From the NCBI RefSeq assembly GCF_028435365.1, contig NZ_JAGTJJ010000043.1, forward strand, positions 1 through 64,000: a stretch of 64,000 bases of DNA, in the 5' to 3' direction. Below the pieces are notes generated by a model that worked only from the letters and a program-made list of their open reading frames with translations, did not search any database and was not told the DNA's origin. Positions 22,099 to 31,401 of this stretch are shown here, one piece after another. The DNA is from Polyangium jinanense (GTDB lineage: Bacteria > Myxococcota > Polyangia > Polyangiales > Polyangiaceae). Position 1 is the first letter of the stretch, and the number at the start of each line of letters is the position of its first letter. Both the position numbers and the translations under genes were made by a program.

Positions 22099-23103
22099 TC
22101 ATCGTCCGAAGTTCCTGCGCAGGATCCGGTCAAAGGAAGCACGAATCCATAGACGATTGGCGCCGTCCTCGAAATGAGCGCCCTTCACCACAGGAAGAGC
22201 GTCGTCGTTCTCCTCGAACCACGTGTCTCCGGCGTCGTGGCTGAAAAACAGCAGCGGGCGCATCGACGTCTCGTGGGTCGTCGTGCCGGTGATGAGCAAG
22301 AACCTGCCGGAAGCATGAAAATAGTCTGGCAGGAACGGTGGAAACTCTCGGCACAATCGTAGAGAGCCTGAACCAGTCCGCTCGTGCAGTTCCACCGGGA
22401 GCCCGCTTGCCCCGGGGTCGCCTGCGCGACCCAGAAGGAGGACGCCGCCGGCGTTCGTCGGCTGCAAGAAGCACAGCTCGAGTCCAGCGGGGAGCGCACC
22501 ACCATCGAAAGCACGATCCTCGCGCACGTAATACAGGTGGTCCTCCGTGGCTAGCCAGAGCGTTCCATCAGCCCCGAGCGATGGCCTCGCCAGCGAGCTG
22601 TTCTTCGGGGTGCTGAGGATGGATGTGCTCCACGTCTGGCCGCCGTCACGGGTCATGCGGAGGTCGGTTGCGGACCAGACGTAGCCCGAACGGGGCGATA
22701 CGAATGCCAGACCCTGGCGCTGCGCGGGGCCGCCAAGAGGGATCGTGGTCCAGGATGCGCCGGCATCCACGCTTCTGAGCAGGAGCTGTTGCATCTGTCC
22801 ATCTCCTCGTTGTCGGGCGCCGATCACGTGGAGCACGCCGCCAGCGTGGGATATGTCGTCCACGCGCCCCGCTTCCCGATGGACGGTGGTCCAGGTAGTG
22901 AAGTCGCCTTTGCTCGTCAATATAATCATCTCCGACGCGTCTTCCCCGCCCTGCCGCAGCATGGCCCCCAGCGGCCTGCAGGCGCAGCACAGCACGCCGG
23001 CCAGGTGCTCGCTGGAGAACCACATCGCGCGCACGTCGTGGAACCGGGGTGTGGTTGAGACGAGTTCCCACTTAGATCGTGACATTTGAGAGATCATGGA
23101 CAT
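22099..23103 (-). CDS. BNR/sialidase-like propeller protein
   Basis: A 334-residue protein with at least four Asp-box-like motifs (SVDAGASWTTI, TRDGGQTWSTS, SHDAGDTWFEE and a degenerate one), indicating a BNR or YCF48-type six-bladed propeller. There is no signal peptide. The ATG at 23103 abuts the stop of the gene before it (TGA then ATG with no gap), so the two genes are translated from one message. In T6SS loci such propellers sometimes act as immunity or adaptor proteins; here it would pair with the unknown helical protein upstream. Sialidase activity is unlikely since Arg and Glu catalytic residues are not obvious. Confidence 0.7.
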   Translation of the reverse strand: MSMISQMSRSKWELVSTTPRFHDVRAMWFSSEHLAGVLCCACRPLGAMLRQGGEDASEMIILTSKGDFTTWTTVHREAGRVDDISHAGGVLHVIGARQRGDGQMQQLLLRSVDAGASWTTIPLGGPAQRQGLAFVSPRSGYVWSATDLRMTRDGGQTWSTSILSTPKNSSLARPSLGADGTLWLATEDHLYYVREDRAFDGGALPAGLELCFLQPTNAGGVLLLGRAGDPGASGLPVELHERTGSGSLRLCREFPPFLPDYFHASGRFLLITGTTTHETSMRPLLFFSHDAGDTWFEENDDALPVVKGAHFEDGANRLWIRASFDRILRRNFGR

Positions 23104-23865
23104 TCAAAAATGAGGTACCGGGATGTCGTTCAAGAATCCGTCGATCACCTCGTTCAGCTTGTCTGTGGCGGCGTTCTTCGCCGCGCGCAGCGCCGCATCG
23201 ATCGCCGCATCGATGGCCTCCTCTCCCTTTTGTTTTGCTGCATCGACGGCCTCCTCCCCCTTTTGTCTTGCTGCATCGACGGCGTCTCTGGTGTACTGCT
23301 TGGCCTCTTTCATGGCCATGTCATAAGCCTGCTGCCACGTTTCCTTGTCGAGCCATTCCTTGAATGCTGGGGTCTGTACGACCGTCAGCTTGTCTTTCAG
23401 GGAGATATCATGAAAGCCCGCATTCCAGTAGGCATCCGGGTGGGTTTTGAACGCAAAGGTTTTGAACTTGTCGTTGTCGCGCTCGATCGCTGGATTGGAG
23501 GCGAGCCCTTTCTCCATGTACACCTGCAGCAGCATGCGTGCATTGTCGAGCCAGATCTGGCCAGCCGGCGATAGCTTGGGGCGGACTTCGAGACTGAAGG
23601 TGGTGCAGTACTTGAAGCCATAGTTCATGTAATAGTCAGGCGGTGTGTGCTTGCACCCCCGATGCCGCCGGATGAAGTCGGCGTACCTCCACACGTAGTA
23701 CGAGCACTTGCCGAGGACGTTCGCAGGGGCCGGAGGTACTTTGGGATCGCAGATCACATTCGGGCAAGTCGAGTTCGCTCCTAGCAAAGCGGAGTCACTG
23801 AAATTCGCAAAGCAGTCGTCTTTTGCCTGCTGGCCACCCGAAGGGTTTGCCACGAGATCCTGCAC
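23104..23865 (-). CDS. Unknown T6SS-island protein with LEA-like helical repeats
   Basis: A 253-residue protein starting at GTG 23865. It has an N-terminal Cys-containing part (CSYYVWRYADFIRRHRGCKH, about 53-73), a conserved-looking aromatic block (TPPDYYMNYGFKYC), and a C-terminal amphipathic stretch of repeated DAARQKGEEAVDAAKQKGEE units (about 195-225). No family is recognised. Lack of a signal peptide and its place between a small T6SS-associated gene and a propeller gene suggest an effector or toxin. The C-terminal repeat could be a membrane-active or LEA-like helix. Function unknown. Confidence 0.55.
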   Translation of the reverse strand: MQDLVANPSGGQQAKDDCFANFSDSALLGANSTCPNVICDPKVPPAPANVLGKCSYYVWRYADFIRRHRGCKHTPPDYYMNYGFKYCTTFSLEVRPKLSPAGQIWLDNARMLLQVYMEKGLASNPAIERDNDKFKTFAFKTHPDAYWNAGFHDISLKDKLTVVQTPAFKEWLDKETWQQAYDMAMKEAKQYTRDAVDAARQKGEEAVDAAKQKGEEAIDAAIDAALRAAKNAATDKLNEVIDGFLNDIPVPHF

Positions 23866-23874
23866 CGTAATGAC

Positions 23875-24264
23875 TCAGTTGCTCCGCCGTGCATGACGGT
23901 GTGCATCGAGTTCGTCACTGTAAGCGTGGAGCGCATCGAAGACGGCCAGTATTCTGGCCTCGGGGTCTGTTATGGAGGTGTCGGAAAGGTATTGTGTGAT
24001 CCACCTGAGCCCCGGCGCCCGGTCGAAGTCTTCCCCGAAGCGCACCATGAGGTCGATGTAAAGACAGACGCCGCGCTCGGAGAGGATCCCGTAGGATTCG
24101 GCGAGCGCCAGACCATCCCTGATCAGCGCCCGGAGCTCCTCGTCGCTCCTGGCTTCGGTCTTCCCGGGCGAGCACCGGCGCAGATGGGCGAGGACGCGCT
24201 GCTCGAAGTCGCGTGTTTCGGCGTCGGCGAGCGCATGCATTTGCAGTTGTTTGATCTTGAGCAT
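23875..24264 (-). CDS. Small T6SS-associated protein of unknown function
   Basis: A 129-residue helical protein. The start (MLKIKQLQMHALADAE) and the block YGILSERGVCLYIDLMVRFG resemble a small family often found beside DUF4150/DUF2169 genes and effectors in T6SS loci (recalled by pattern, not checked). No catalytic residues are visible. The stop at 23875 lies 9 bp before the GTG of the next gene, consistent with an operon running DUF2169, this gene, the helical protein and the propeller. A role as effector chaperone is plausible. Confidence 0.65.
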   Translation of the reverse strand: MLKIKQLQMHALADAETRDFEQRVLAHLRRCSPGKTEARSDEELRALIRDGLALAESYGILSERGVCLYIDLMVRFGEDFDRAPGLRWITQYLSDTSITDPEARILAVFDALHAYSDELDAHRHARRSN

Positions 24265-24333
24265 GGTCCGGGGGGATAAAGATGTGAACGCGGAAGGACG
24301 TTTCGCACGTAGCCGGGGCCGCTGGCGGTACCT

Positions 24334-26757
24334 TCATCGATGCCCGCCTCCCCCCACCCGTCCCACCCCCACCACCTTCACCGCCCGCGCCCCCGCCTCA
24401 TACTGATCCTGCGCCGGCCAAACCTCCCCGATCACTCTCCCCCGCCACCGCCTCCACATCGGCACCTTCTTCCCCACCTCCTCCGGCAAATACCCCACGA
24501 TCGCCCCCTTCTCCCCCGGCAACCAAATCAAACACCGCAAGAACCTCCCCCCGAACACCTCCCTCTTCTGGTAATGCCTTCCCCCGAGCAGCACCCTCTC
24601 CATCTGCTGCTCCAAATAATCCGCCGGCAGCCCCTTCTTCTCCCGCGAAAACGCGTCCCTTATCCGCGTCGTCAACCCCTCGCACACCGCCGGTGCCGCT
24701 GACAACCCCGGCATCTGCACGAAATCCTTCGCCACCCCCACCGCCGCCTTCAGCCCCTCATCCGCTGCCGTCACCAGCGGCGCCGCCGTCGACATTGCCG
24801 CCTTGAGCGCCTCCAGCTCGTCGAACGGCATTTCAATCTCCCCCGCGAGCAACACCATCGGCGGCACGAACTTCCCGTCCTCACCGATCGCCCCCTCCAG
24901 CGCTTCCTCCACGCCCTTGCCGTCGACCCGCGGCGCCTTGGCGAGGACCTGGAAAACCTCTTGCCGATCCTCGATCTCCCACGGCTCGCGTGCTCCATCC
25001 ACGATCTCGATCTCGCGTGATCGCGGACTCCGCTCGAGCTCCTCGAACACCTTCTTCCACGCCGGCACCCGCCGCATCCGCGCGATGCTCTCCGGGTCGT
25101 ACCAGAGGAGCTGCAACATCTCCCGCGCCGGCTCGACGCCCACCGCCTCGCTCTCCGCGATCGCCGGACGCAATTCACGCTTCGGCACACTCCACGGCGC
25201 CGCACCCGCCGCCGCATTCGACGCGGCCAGCGCGCCCTCCTGGCTCGCCCGATCCACACTCGGCGTCGCAATCGCCGCCGCAGCCGCCGCAGCAGCAGCC
25301 GCGGCCGAACCAATCGTCTCCCGCGATGGCGCCGCCGTACCCGGCGCGCCCGAGGACCACACGCTTTCCGCCGTCGCGCGCGGAGCCGCCACCGGCGGAG
25401 GCGGCGGCACGTACGCGGGAGGCGCAATCGGCGGCGCGCTCGGGGCCGGCGTCGCTGCCTTCTTCGCCATGAGCGGCAGCATCGTTTGGTCCCCTGCCAC
25501 CGGCACCGCCGCGACGTCCCCCGCCCGAAGCGCCGCCAAACTCGTCGGCTGCCCGAACGGCAATGCCGCATCTCCCGGCTTCGGAGCAGGCGTCCCCGTC
25601 ACGCGCGGCCGTTCACCTCCCAAAAACGGCATCACCGGCCCCGCCGCCTTCGCCCCGAACGTCGGCACCAACGTCATTGCCGCGAGATCCTCGTCCTCGT
25701 CCCCATCCCCCGCCGTCAGCGCCGTCGGCGGAATCGTCTCCAGCAAATCCTCCGCGATCTCCTCCGCCGCTGCTTCCGCCTGCGCCCCCGCTCCCTCTAT
25801 CCGCACCGCAATCCGCCCCGCCTCGTCCGCGCCGCGCAGCCCGATCATGCCCCGCCAAACCACGCAGCACACCCCGCGGTCCGTGTCAATCGACAACGTA
25901 TCCGCGATGAGTTTTACTTCCTCCCTCTCCCCCGTCGCCCGATCCACCACCACGCTCGGCCGCACCCCCGGCAAACTCGTCACCACCCGCGCATGCTCCG
26001 GATGCAACCCTTCCAGCACGATCCGCTCGTTCGGCCGGATCTCCTTCACCTGCTGATCCAGCGGCGCCGCCTGGAAATACGCCGGATCCATCCCCTCCGG
26101 CAGCGGCCGCTCCGCCCACCCCGTCGGCGAGAACGTTCCTGCCAAACGCCCCAGCCGCTGCTTCCGCGCCGGCCACTCCGCCCCGACCGGCCCATAACAC
26201 ACCGGGGCAAACGTATCCGATCGTTTGGACACGAACATCCCCGGCGGTTGCAAATTCGGAATCGGCACCATGCCATATGCATCCGGCGCCGCGTCGAACC
26301 GCATCCCCGCCGGATTGTTCGTCTCCGGCCCGCCCGCCGCGCGCTCCCACCGGAGCGGCATCTTCACGAACCGTGGCCCCTCCAGCAGTTGCCCGTCTTG
26401 CACGCGGAACCCTCGATCACACCAGACCTCGATCGACTTGTCGAGCTCCCCCACGACGAGCCGCGTCATGATCGATCGCGTCGGCTGTTTTCCGGGTGCA
26501 TACGCGTGCCCGACGAGCATCACGTCCGCGCGCGGCTTGTACGGCACCTTGTCGCTCGGCGTGACGACGCTCCGCGCGGGATCGTCGTTCCAGTATCCAT
26601 CCTCCTCGTGCACCGCCTCCTGCTTCGGCGCGAGCGTGCATTCGCCCGGCTCTACCACGAAAGTAGCCTTGACAACCACCGTCAGCGCATGCGCTCCGGT
26701 ATGCGCCTGCCAGGCGAACGTCGACGCGCGAAGGGGACAGAGACAAACGAGGTCCAT
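24334..26757 (-). CDS. DUF2169-domain T6SS accessory protein
   Basis: An 807-residue protein. The first 340 residues match the DUF2169 layout (HALTVVVKATFVVEPGEC at the start, YPY-like RADVMLVGHAY, RFVKMPLRWERAAGG, NPAG). DUF2169 is known in T6SS clusters together with pentapeptide or DUF4150 proteins and is probably an effector-loading or assembly factor. The middle (about 400-520) is Ala/Pro-rich linker with a run of at least eight Ala. The C-terminus (about 530-807) is an unrelated helical and beta domain. ATG at 26757 starts right at the family's first residues. First gene of the minus-strand module. Confidence 0.85.
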   Translation of the reverse strand: MDLVCLCPLRASTFAWQAHTGAHALTVVVKATFVVEPGECTLAPKQEAVHEEDGYWNDDPARSVVTPSDKVPYKPRADVMLVGHAYAPGKQPTRSIMTRLVVGELDKSIEVWCDRGFRVQDGQLLEGPRFVKMPLRWERAAGGPETNNPAGMRFDAAPDAYGMVPIPNLQPPGMFVSKRSDTFAPVCYGPVGAEWPARKQRLGRLAGTFSPTGWAERPLPEGMDPAYFQAAPLDQQVKEIRPNERIVLEGLHPEHARVVTSLPGVRPSVVVDRATGEREEVKLIADTLSIDTDRGVCCVVWRGMIGLRGADEAGRIAVRIEGAGAQAEAAAEEIAEDLLETIPPTALTAGDGDEDEDLAAMTLVPTFGAKAAGPVMPFLGGERPRVTGTPAPKPGDAALPFGQPTSLAALRAGDVAAVPVAGDQTMLPLMAKKAATPAPSAPPIAPPAYVPPPPPVAAPRATAESVWSSGAPGTAAPSRETIGSAAAAAAAAAAAIATPSVDRASQEGALAASNAAAGAAPWSVPKRELRPAIAESEAVGVEPAREMLQLLWYDPESIARMRRVPAWKKVFEELERSPRSREIEIVDGAREPWEIEDRQEVFQVLAKAPRVDGKGVEEALEGAIGEDGKFVPPMVLLAGEIEMPFDELEALKAAMSTAAPLVTAADEGLKAAVGVAKDFVQMPGLSAAPAVCEGLTTRIRDAFSREKKGLPADYLEQQMERVLLGGRHYQKREVFGGRFLRCLIWLPGEKGAIVGYLPEEVGKKVPMWRRWRGRVIGEVWPAQDQYEAGARAVKVVGVGRVGGGGHR

Positions 26758-26863
26758 GGTTCTTCTGTGATCCTACCTCTTCTTCGCCTCACGCGCCTTC
26801 TGTGGTTCGTCCCCGCGCGCGAGGTCCCCGATGCACGTCTGCACCGACGATCGCTGTCCTCGC

Positions 26864-28429
26864 TCAGAGCCCCGACGGCGCGAACTTGCGCCCCGGCGGC
26901 TTCGACACGTTCCTGCACCCCACGCGGAGCGTCAGCGTGCACGGCGGGAGCGGCGTGTAGGTCGGCGCGGCCTTCGCGGACGCGACCACGAGCGTCGAAG
27001 AGGGCGGAGGCGCGACCGTGAGCGCAGGCATCGCCATCGCCGTAGGCTCCTGCGTTGCCGTGGGGGCTTGCGGCGGCGGAGGCGGCGAAGGTGTCGTCTT
27101 TGGCGTGGGCGCGTGCTCTTGCGCTTGCTTCGCGCTTGCCGCTTCGGGGGCGGCCGCGACGGAGGGCTCGACCGTGGGCGCGGCGGGCTCGTTTCCGGGC
27201 AATCCAATCACGGCGACGAGCGCGACCAGCGCCAGCATCGCCGCCGCGCCGAGCCCGAACGAGAGGACGAGGATCGCGCGTCCCTGCCTGCGACGATGGA
27301 TCGTCGTGCTGCTCGTCGCCGTCTCGTCGCGCGTAATCGGTGGTGCCGTGGCCTCGGCGGGAGGCAAGGGGATTCCTGCCGTCAACGCCCCGCTGCGACG
27401 GTGCGCGGAGAGCGACTCCTGCATCTCGCGTCGCCACGGCGGCAGCGGGTCGGGCGCAGGCGTGTTCGGCTGCAAGAATGCCGTTCCTTCGGGCGTCGCA
27501 TCGGACGCCACGAGCAGGGGCGAGGACGACTGCGAAGCCCGCGCGACGGGGATCGCGGCGCTCGACGGCACCCGCCAGATCCGGCTCGACTCCAAGAGCG
27601 GCGTGAGCAACGCGACGAGCTCGGCGGCGTTCGCGATACGTTTGTCGCGGTCTCGTTCGAGGCACCGCATCACGACGTCCTCGAGCTCCTGCGGCACGTC
27701 ACGCACTCGCGCGGAAAGCGGAGGAATGGGCGCGACGAGGACCTGACGCACCACGTCCTGCACCGAGCCCGTGAAGGGCCGCACGCCCGCGAGCAGCTCG
27801 TAGAGCAGGATTCCAAGCGACCAAAGGTCCGTTCGATGATCGACGTCCGCGCGCAGCGCGACTTGCTCGGGACTCATGTACCCGGGTGAACCGACCACCA
27901 TGCCCGTCATGGTCGCCTGCGTCTCCTCGCCGGGTCCGAGGTTTTTCGCGATGCCAAAATCGAGGACCTTCACGACGAACGCACCTTCGGCCGCGCCGGG
28001 CTCGTGATGCAGGAAGACGTTCGCGGGCTTGAGGTCGCGGTGCATGATCTTCGCTTGATGCGCCGCTTCGAGCGCGTTCGCGATGTCGCGGGCGATACGC
28101 GCGGCGACGGGCGGCTCGATGCGCCGCTTGCTCTTCAGCATGTCGGCGAGCGACTCGCCGGAGAGCAGCTCGAGCACGAGGAACGGCTCGCCGTCGTCCG
28201 TCTCGCCCGCGTCGAGCAGGCGCACGATGTTCGGGTGCGACAAGCGCGACGAGAGCCGCACCTCGCGCAGAAAGCGTTGCCGGAGCTCCGGCGTCGACTT
28301 CGAGAGCAGCTTCAGCGCGACCTCGCGGCGCGTGCCGATCTCCTCCGCCGCCCAGACCGTGCCCATCGTACCCGCGCCGATGGCCCGGACGAGGCGATAC
28401 TTCTTCCCGATCGTGCTTCCAGCTTTCAT
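26864..28429 (-). CDS. Ser/Thr kinase, one membrane segment
   Basis: A 521-residue Hanks-type kinase with domain at about 10-270: GAGTMGTVW, the catalytic Lys of VALKLLS, HRDLKPANVFL, DFGIAKNL and MSPEQV. A juxtamembrane Ser/Thr-rich part (about 280-390) leads to one membrane segment (about 390-415; AILVLSFGLGAAAMLALVALVA). The extracytoplasmic tail is short, Pro/Ala-rich, and ends in a Cys-containing stretch (CTLTLRVGCRNV). No sensor domain is recognised. It lies upstream and divergent from the GTPase module and close to the DUF2169 gene, so it is a candidate kinase for the FHA adaptor (inference). Confidence 0.93.
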   Translation of the reverse strand: MKAGSTIGKKYRLVRAIGAGTMGTVWAAEEIGTRREVALKLLSKSTPELRQRFLREVRLSSRLSHPNIVRLLDAGETDDGEPFLVLELLSGESLADMLKSKRRIEPPVAARIARDIANALEAAHQAKIMHRDLKPANVFLHHEPGAAEGAFVVKVLDFGIAKNLGPGEETQATMTGMVVGSPGYMSPEQVALRADVDHRTDLWSLGILLYELLAGVRPFTGSVQDVVRQVLVAPIPPLSARVRDVPQELEDVVMRCLERDRDKRIANAAELVALLTPLLESSRIWRVPSSAAIPVARASQSSSPLLVASDATPEGTAFLQPNTPAPDPLPPWRREMQESLSAHRRSGALTAGIPLPPAEATAPPITRDETATSSTTIHRRRQGRAILVLSFGLGAAAMLALVALVAVIGLPGNEPAAPTVEPSVAAAPEAASAKQAQEHAPTPKTTPSPPPPPQAPTATQEPTAMAMPALTVAPPPSSTLVVASAKAAPTYTPLPPCTLTLRVGCRNVSKPPGRKFAPSGL

Positions 28430-28585
28430 CGTTGGTCAGGACGGATGTACCGGCAATACGGCCGATGACGGGCATCGTAGCGTACCAGTCGAGCCATGTA
28501 ACAATACGTGGTAAGATTTCTTGCCCGCTACCAGGTCTGCATGATCTGATGCGACGAGCCAAACCATGTCGGACGCGAGGGGCGA

Positions 28586-29806
28586 ATGACGACGGTCTTC
28601 ATCATCATCGGCATCATCATCACGGCGCTGGTCGTCGTCTTAATCGTCCTCGGCATGCGCGCGTCGAAGCTCACGGAGGAGCTCGAAGCCGCCGAGATGA
28701 AGCACCAATCGCTCGCCGCGGCGAACCGCGAGCTCCAGGTGCAGGTCACGTCGCTCGACGCCGACAACAAGAAGAAGATCGGCTGGCTCGACCACATGGA
28801 GGAGGAGCTCAACTGGCACAAGGGCGAGCTCGAGAAGCGGCCGAAGGTCGAGCGGAAGATCTATCGGATCCTGACGCTCGGGATGAAGGCGACGGGCAAG
28901 AGCTCGCTCACGCTGAAGTGGTCGAACCCGCTCGTGGATCTCGGGACGATCGAGGGGACGAAGATCGAGCGGTACGAGCGCACCGTGAGTCACGTGCGGA
29001 ACAAGGACACGCTCGTCGAGCACGTGTTCGAGGTGCACGACTGGGGCGGCGAGCACATCGTGGACGCGCAGCAGGAGCTCATCATCGAGGAGATCCACGG
29101 GCTCTTGATGGTCGTCGACCTCGGCGGCAAGGACGCGCAGCAGGTCGACACGCACCGCATCGGCGAGCAGCTCAACGAGTTCAACCCGCAGGCGTTGAAA
29201 TACTTCTTCAGCCCGAAGACGGTGGCGTCGTGCAAGAGCGTGGTGCTCTTCATCAACAAGAGCGACCTCATCCCCGGCTCACCCGCGCAGGCGGAGGCGC
29301 AGGCGAAAGCGCTCTACGCGCCGCTCATCGACAGCCTGCGGCAATATGCGACGCAGATCGACGTGAAGGTGCTCGTCGGGTCCGCGAGCTACGGGCACTC
29401 GACGCACGTCCTGTTCTCGCACTTCGTCGAGCAGATCCTCCCGAAGTCGGCCTACGACCTCCAGCTCTTGCAGCGCATGAAGAGTGAGTTCCGGTCGCGA
29501 GCTTCGACGGTCACGCCCGGGATGAATGCGCCCACGTCGCAATCACAGCCGGGGTTCCCCCCGCCGCAGATCCCGCACGCGCCGCCGCCGTCGAATGGGC
29601 ACCCGCAGATGCCGGCGCCCCAGCATTACGGGCAGGTTCCGCAGCACGCGCCCGCTCCGCAGGTGCCGCTCGCGCCACACTTCGGGGCGCGGCCGGGACC
29701 CGGGGCCAAACTGAACGTCAAGGGGACGATGGCACTCGAGGACCTCAATCCGATGGAAGCCACGGCGCCACTCTTGAATCGCCAGCCACCGCCTCGAAGG
29801 GGTTGA
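28586..29806 (+). CDS. Membrane-anchored small GTPase
   Basis: A 406-residue protein. One N-terminal membrane segment (about 2-24), then a coiled coil (about 28-85), then a GTPase domain with the P-loop GMKATGKSS (99-107), a switch region DWGGE (152-156, replacing the usual DxxG) and the NKSD base motif (224-227). The C-terminal third is Pro/Gln-rich and disordered. Orientation is likely with the GTPase in the cytoplasm. ATG is preceded by GAGGGGCG. Its stop is 12 bp before the partner gene, which has its own GGAGGGGG signal. This looks like a two-gene module of unknown function. Confidence 0.82.
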   Translation: MTTVFIIIGIIITALVVVLIVLGMRASKLTEELEAAEMKHQSLAAANRELQVQVTSLDADNKKKIGWLDHMEEELNWHKGELEKRPKVERKIYRILTLGMKATGKSSLTLKWSNPLVDLGTIEGTKIERYERTVSHVRNKDTLVEHVFEVHDWGGEHIVDAQQELIIEEIHGLLMVVDLGGKDAQQVDTHRIGEQLNEFNPQALKYFFSPKTVASCKSVVLFINKSDLIPGSPAQAEAQAKALYAPLIDSLRQYATQIDVKVLVGSASYGHSTHVLFSHFVEQILPKSAYDLQLLQRMKSEFRSRASTVTPGMNAPTSQSQPGFPPPQIPHAPPPSNGHPQMPAPQHYGQVPQHAPAPQVPLAPHFGARPGPGAKLNVKGTMALEDLNPMEATAPLLNRQPPPRRG

Positions 29807-29818
29807 GCGGAGGGGGAC

Positions 29819-31384
29819 ATGGACGAGACGCACGTGGTGACTGCGGGATACGAGGTCCCGACGTACAAGGTGCCCTCCGGGGCGACCTGGTTCCATTTCC
29901 TCCACGGGAACGTGCCGGGTCATCAGATCGACTTCATCTACCGGCCCGAGGTGCCGCAAGCGCCGCTGACGCGGCAGCATTTCAGCCACCTCTCGCGGCT
30001 CGTGAAATACATCGAGCCGCGGCACGGGAGCGCGTACGCGTTCGCGATCGGGAACTTGTCGCGCGACGACACGCAATACGAGCCGGGGCACGGTGGGCTC
30101 GCGCTGATTTTCGGCCTGCGCATCAAGGGAGCGAAGGATCACGCAGGGAGGCAAGATCCGCCGTTTTGCCATTCGGCGGCGATTGTTGACCGGCACCTGG
30201 ACGGCGAGGCGATTTACGGGACGGCGGTGCAGTTTTACCAGAAGCTCCTGCCGGACGAGGAGTCGCAGGCGGAGGGGAGCGGCTGGTATCATACGTATGT
30301 GCAGCACGCGCAGAACAAGGACGCGCTGTTGCCTTTGCTGAAGATGTACCTCGAAGATTTCGAGGACCTGCACAAGCCGGGGCCGAGCGGTTTGTCGTTC
30401 CGGTGGACGGTGGAGAACTCGACGCCGCCGCGGCGGGTGGTGATCGTGTATCCGGACCGAGTGGATTTCGCGACGCTGGCGTATTGCATGGCGCGGATCG
30501 CGAATGTGCTCGTGGAGTCGGACATCAAGTGGACGGCGATCTCCAATGGGCGTGAGCAGGACGTGGTCGGAGGGTTGACGGTACGGTTTGTTCCGCGCCG
30601 GGAAGCAACGCAGGAGCCTGCGGACGTCGTGCTGATGTATTTGGAGCAGGTGCCGCAGGAACCGGCGGAGATCGCGGCGCAATTGTTCAATGCGCACGAG
30701 GTACGGGTCTCGCAGCTCCCGGACCTGCGGATGAACTGGCGGTACGTCCAGGAGCAGCAGGCAAAGCAGAATAGGGCGGCGACAGGGCACGGTGCGGGGA
30801 CGGCGACGACGAGCAATGGGATCGGTTCGGTAAGGCCGGCGGCCCTGGAGGCAGGGGCGCGGCCGTGGGCGCAGCCGGCGGAGGTGCCGGCGGCAGGGGA
30901 GGATCCGGCGGCGAAGACGGCGGGGCTCGGCGGGCTGGTTCAGGTGGTGGAGAGGGCGGAGGCGGCGCCGGGGTTGGGGTTGCCGCAGGTGGATCTGGCG
31001 GCGGAGCTGAAGAGGAAGCAGCGGAGGCAGCAGTTTACGACGTTGATTGGGGTGGGGGTGTTGATTGCGGTGATGGGGGGGATTGCGGCGGTGTGGATTG
31101 GGTCGGCGCCGACGGTGCCGGTGGAGGAGGGGGCCGGCGTGGGGAGTGCGGCGCCGGTGGTGGCGACGAGCAAGCCGGCGGAGACCGTGGTGCCGGCAGT
31201 GGCGCCGAGCGGGAAGGTGCAGGATTCGGCGGTGATTGTGGATGGGCCTTCGGCGGGGGCGACCGGGCCGAAGCCGACAGGGGCGACGACGGGGACGGGG
31301 AAGCCTACTGGAACGGGGAAGGCTACAGGGACGGGGACGACGAGGAAGACGAAGAAGGGGCCGATTGGAGATCCGAACTTGTGA
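29819..31384 (+). CDS. Unknown membrane protein paired with the GTPase
   Basis: A 521-residue protein. The first 310 residues form an alpha/beta domain with no recognised family (opening VVTAGYEVPTYKVPSGATWF and later YPDRVDFATLAYCM). An Ala/Gly/Pro-rich linker (about 325-400) is followed by one membrane segment (about 406-428; LIGVGVLIAVMGGIAAVWIG) and a Thr/Gly/Pro-rich extracytoplasmic tail with TGTGKPTGTGKATGTG repeats. Base composition of the last 500 bp is unusually repetitive. It is coupled to the GTPase gene and may be its effector or activator. Convergent with a lipoprotein gene just 17 bp away. Confidence 0.7.
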   Translation: MDETHVVTAGYEVPTYKVPSGATWFHFLHGNVPGHQIDFIYRPEVPQAPLTRQHFSHLSRLVKYIEPRHGSAYAFAIGNLSRDDTQYEPGHGGLALIFGLRIKGAKDHAGRQDPPFCHSAAIVDRHLDGEAIYGTAVQFYQKLLPDEESQAEGSGWYHTYVQHAQNKDALLPLLKMYLEDFEDLHKPGPSGLSFRWTVENSTPPRRVVIVYPDRVDFATLAYCMARIANVLVESDIKWTAISNGREQDVVGGLTVRFVPRREATQEPADVVLMYLEQVPQEPAEIAAQLFNAHEVRVSQLPDLRMNWRYVQEQQAKQNRAATGHGAGTATTSNGIGSVRPAALEAGARPWAQPAEVPAAGEDPAAKTAGLGGLVQVVERAEAAPGLGLPQVDLAAELKRKQRRQQFTTLIGVGVLIAVMGGIAAVWIGSAPTVPVEEGAGVGSAAPVVATSKPAETVVPAVAPSGKVQDSAVIVDGPSAGATGPKPTGATTGTGKPTGTGKATGTGTTRKTKKGPIGDPNL

Positions 31385-31401
31385 TGAATGGTCAAACCTG
31401 A

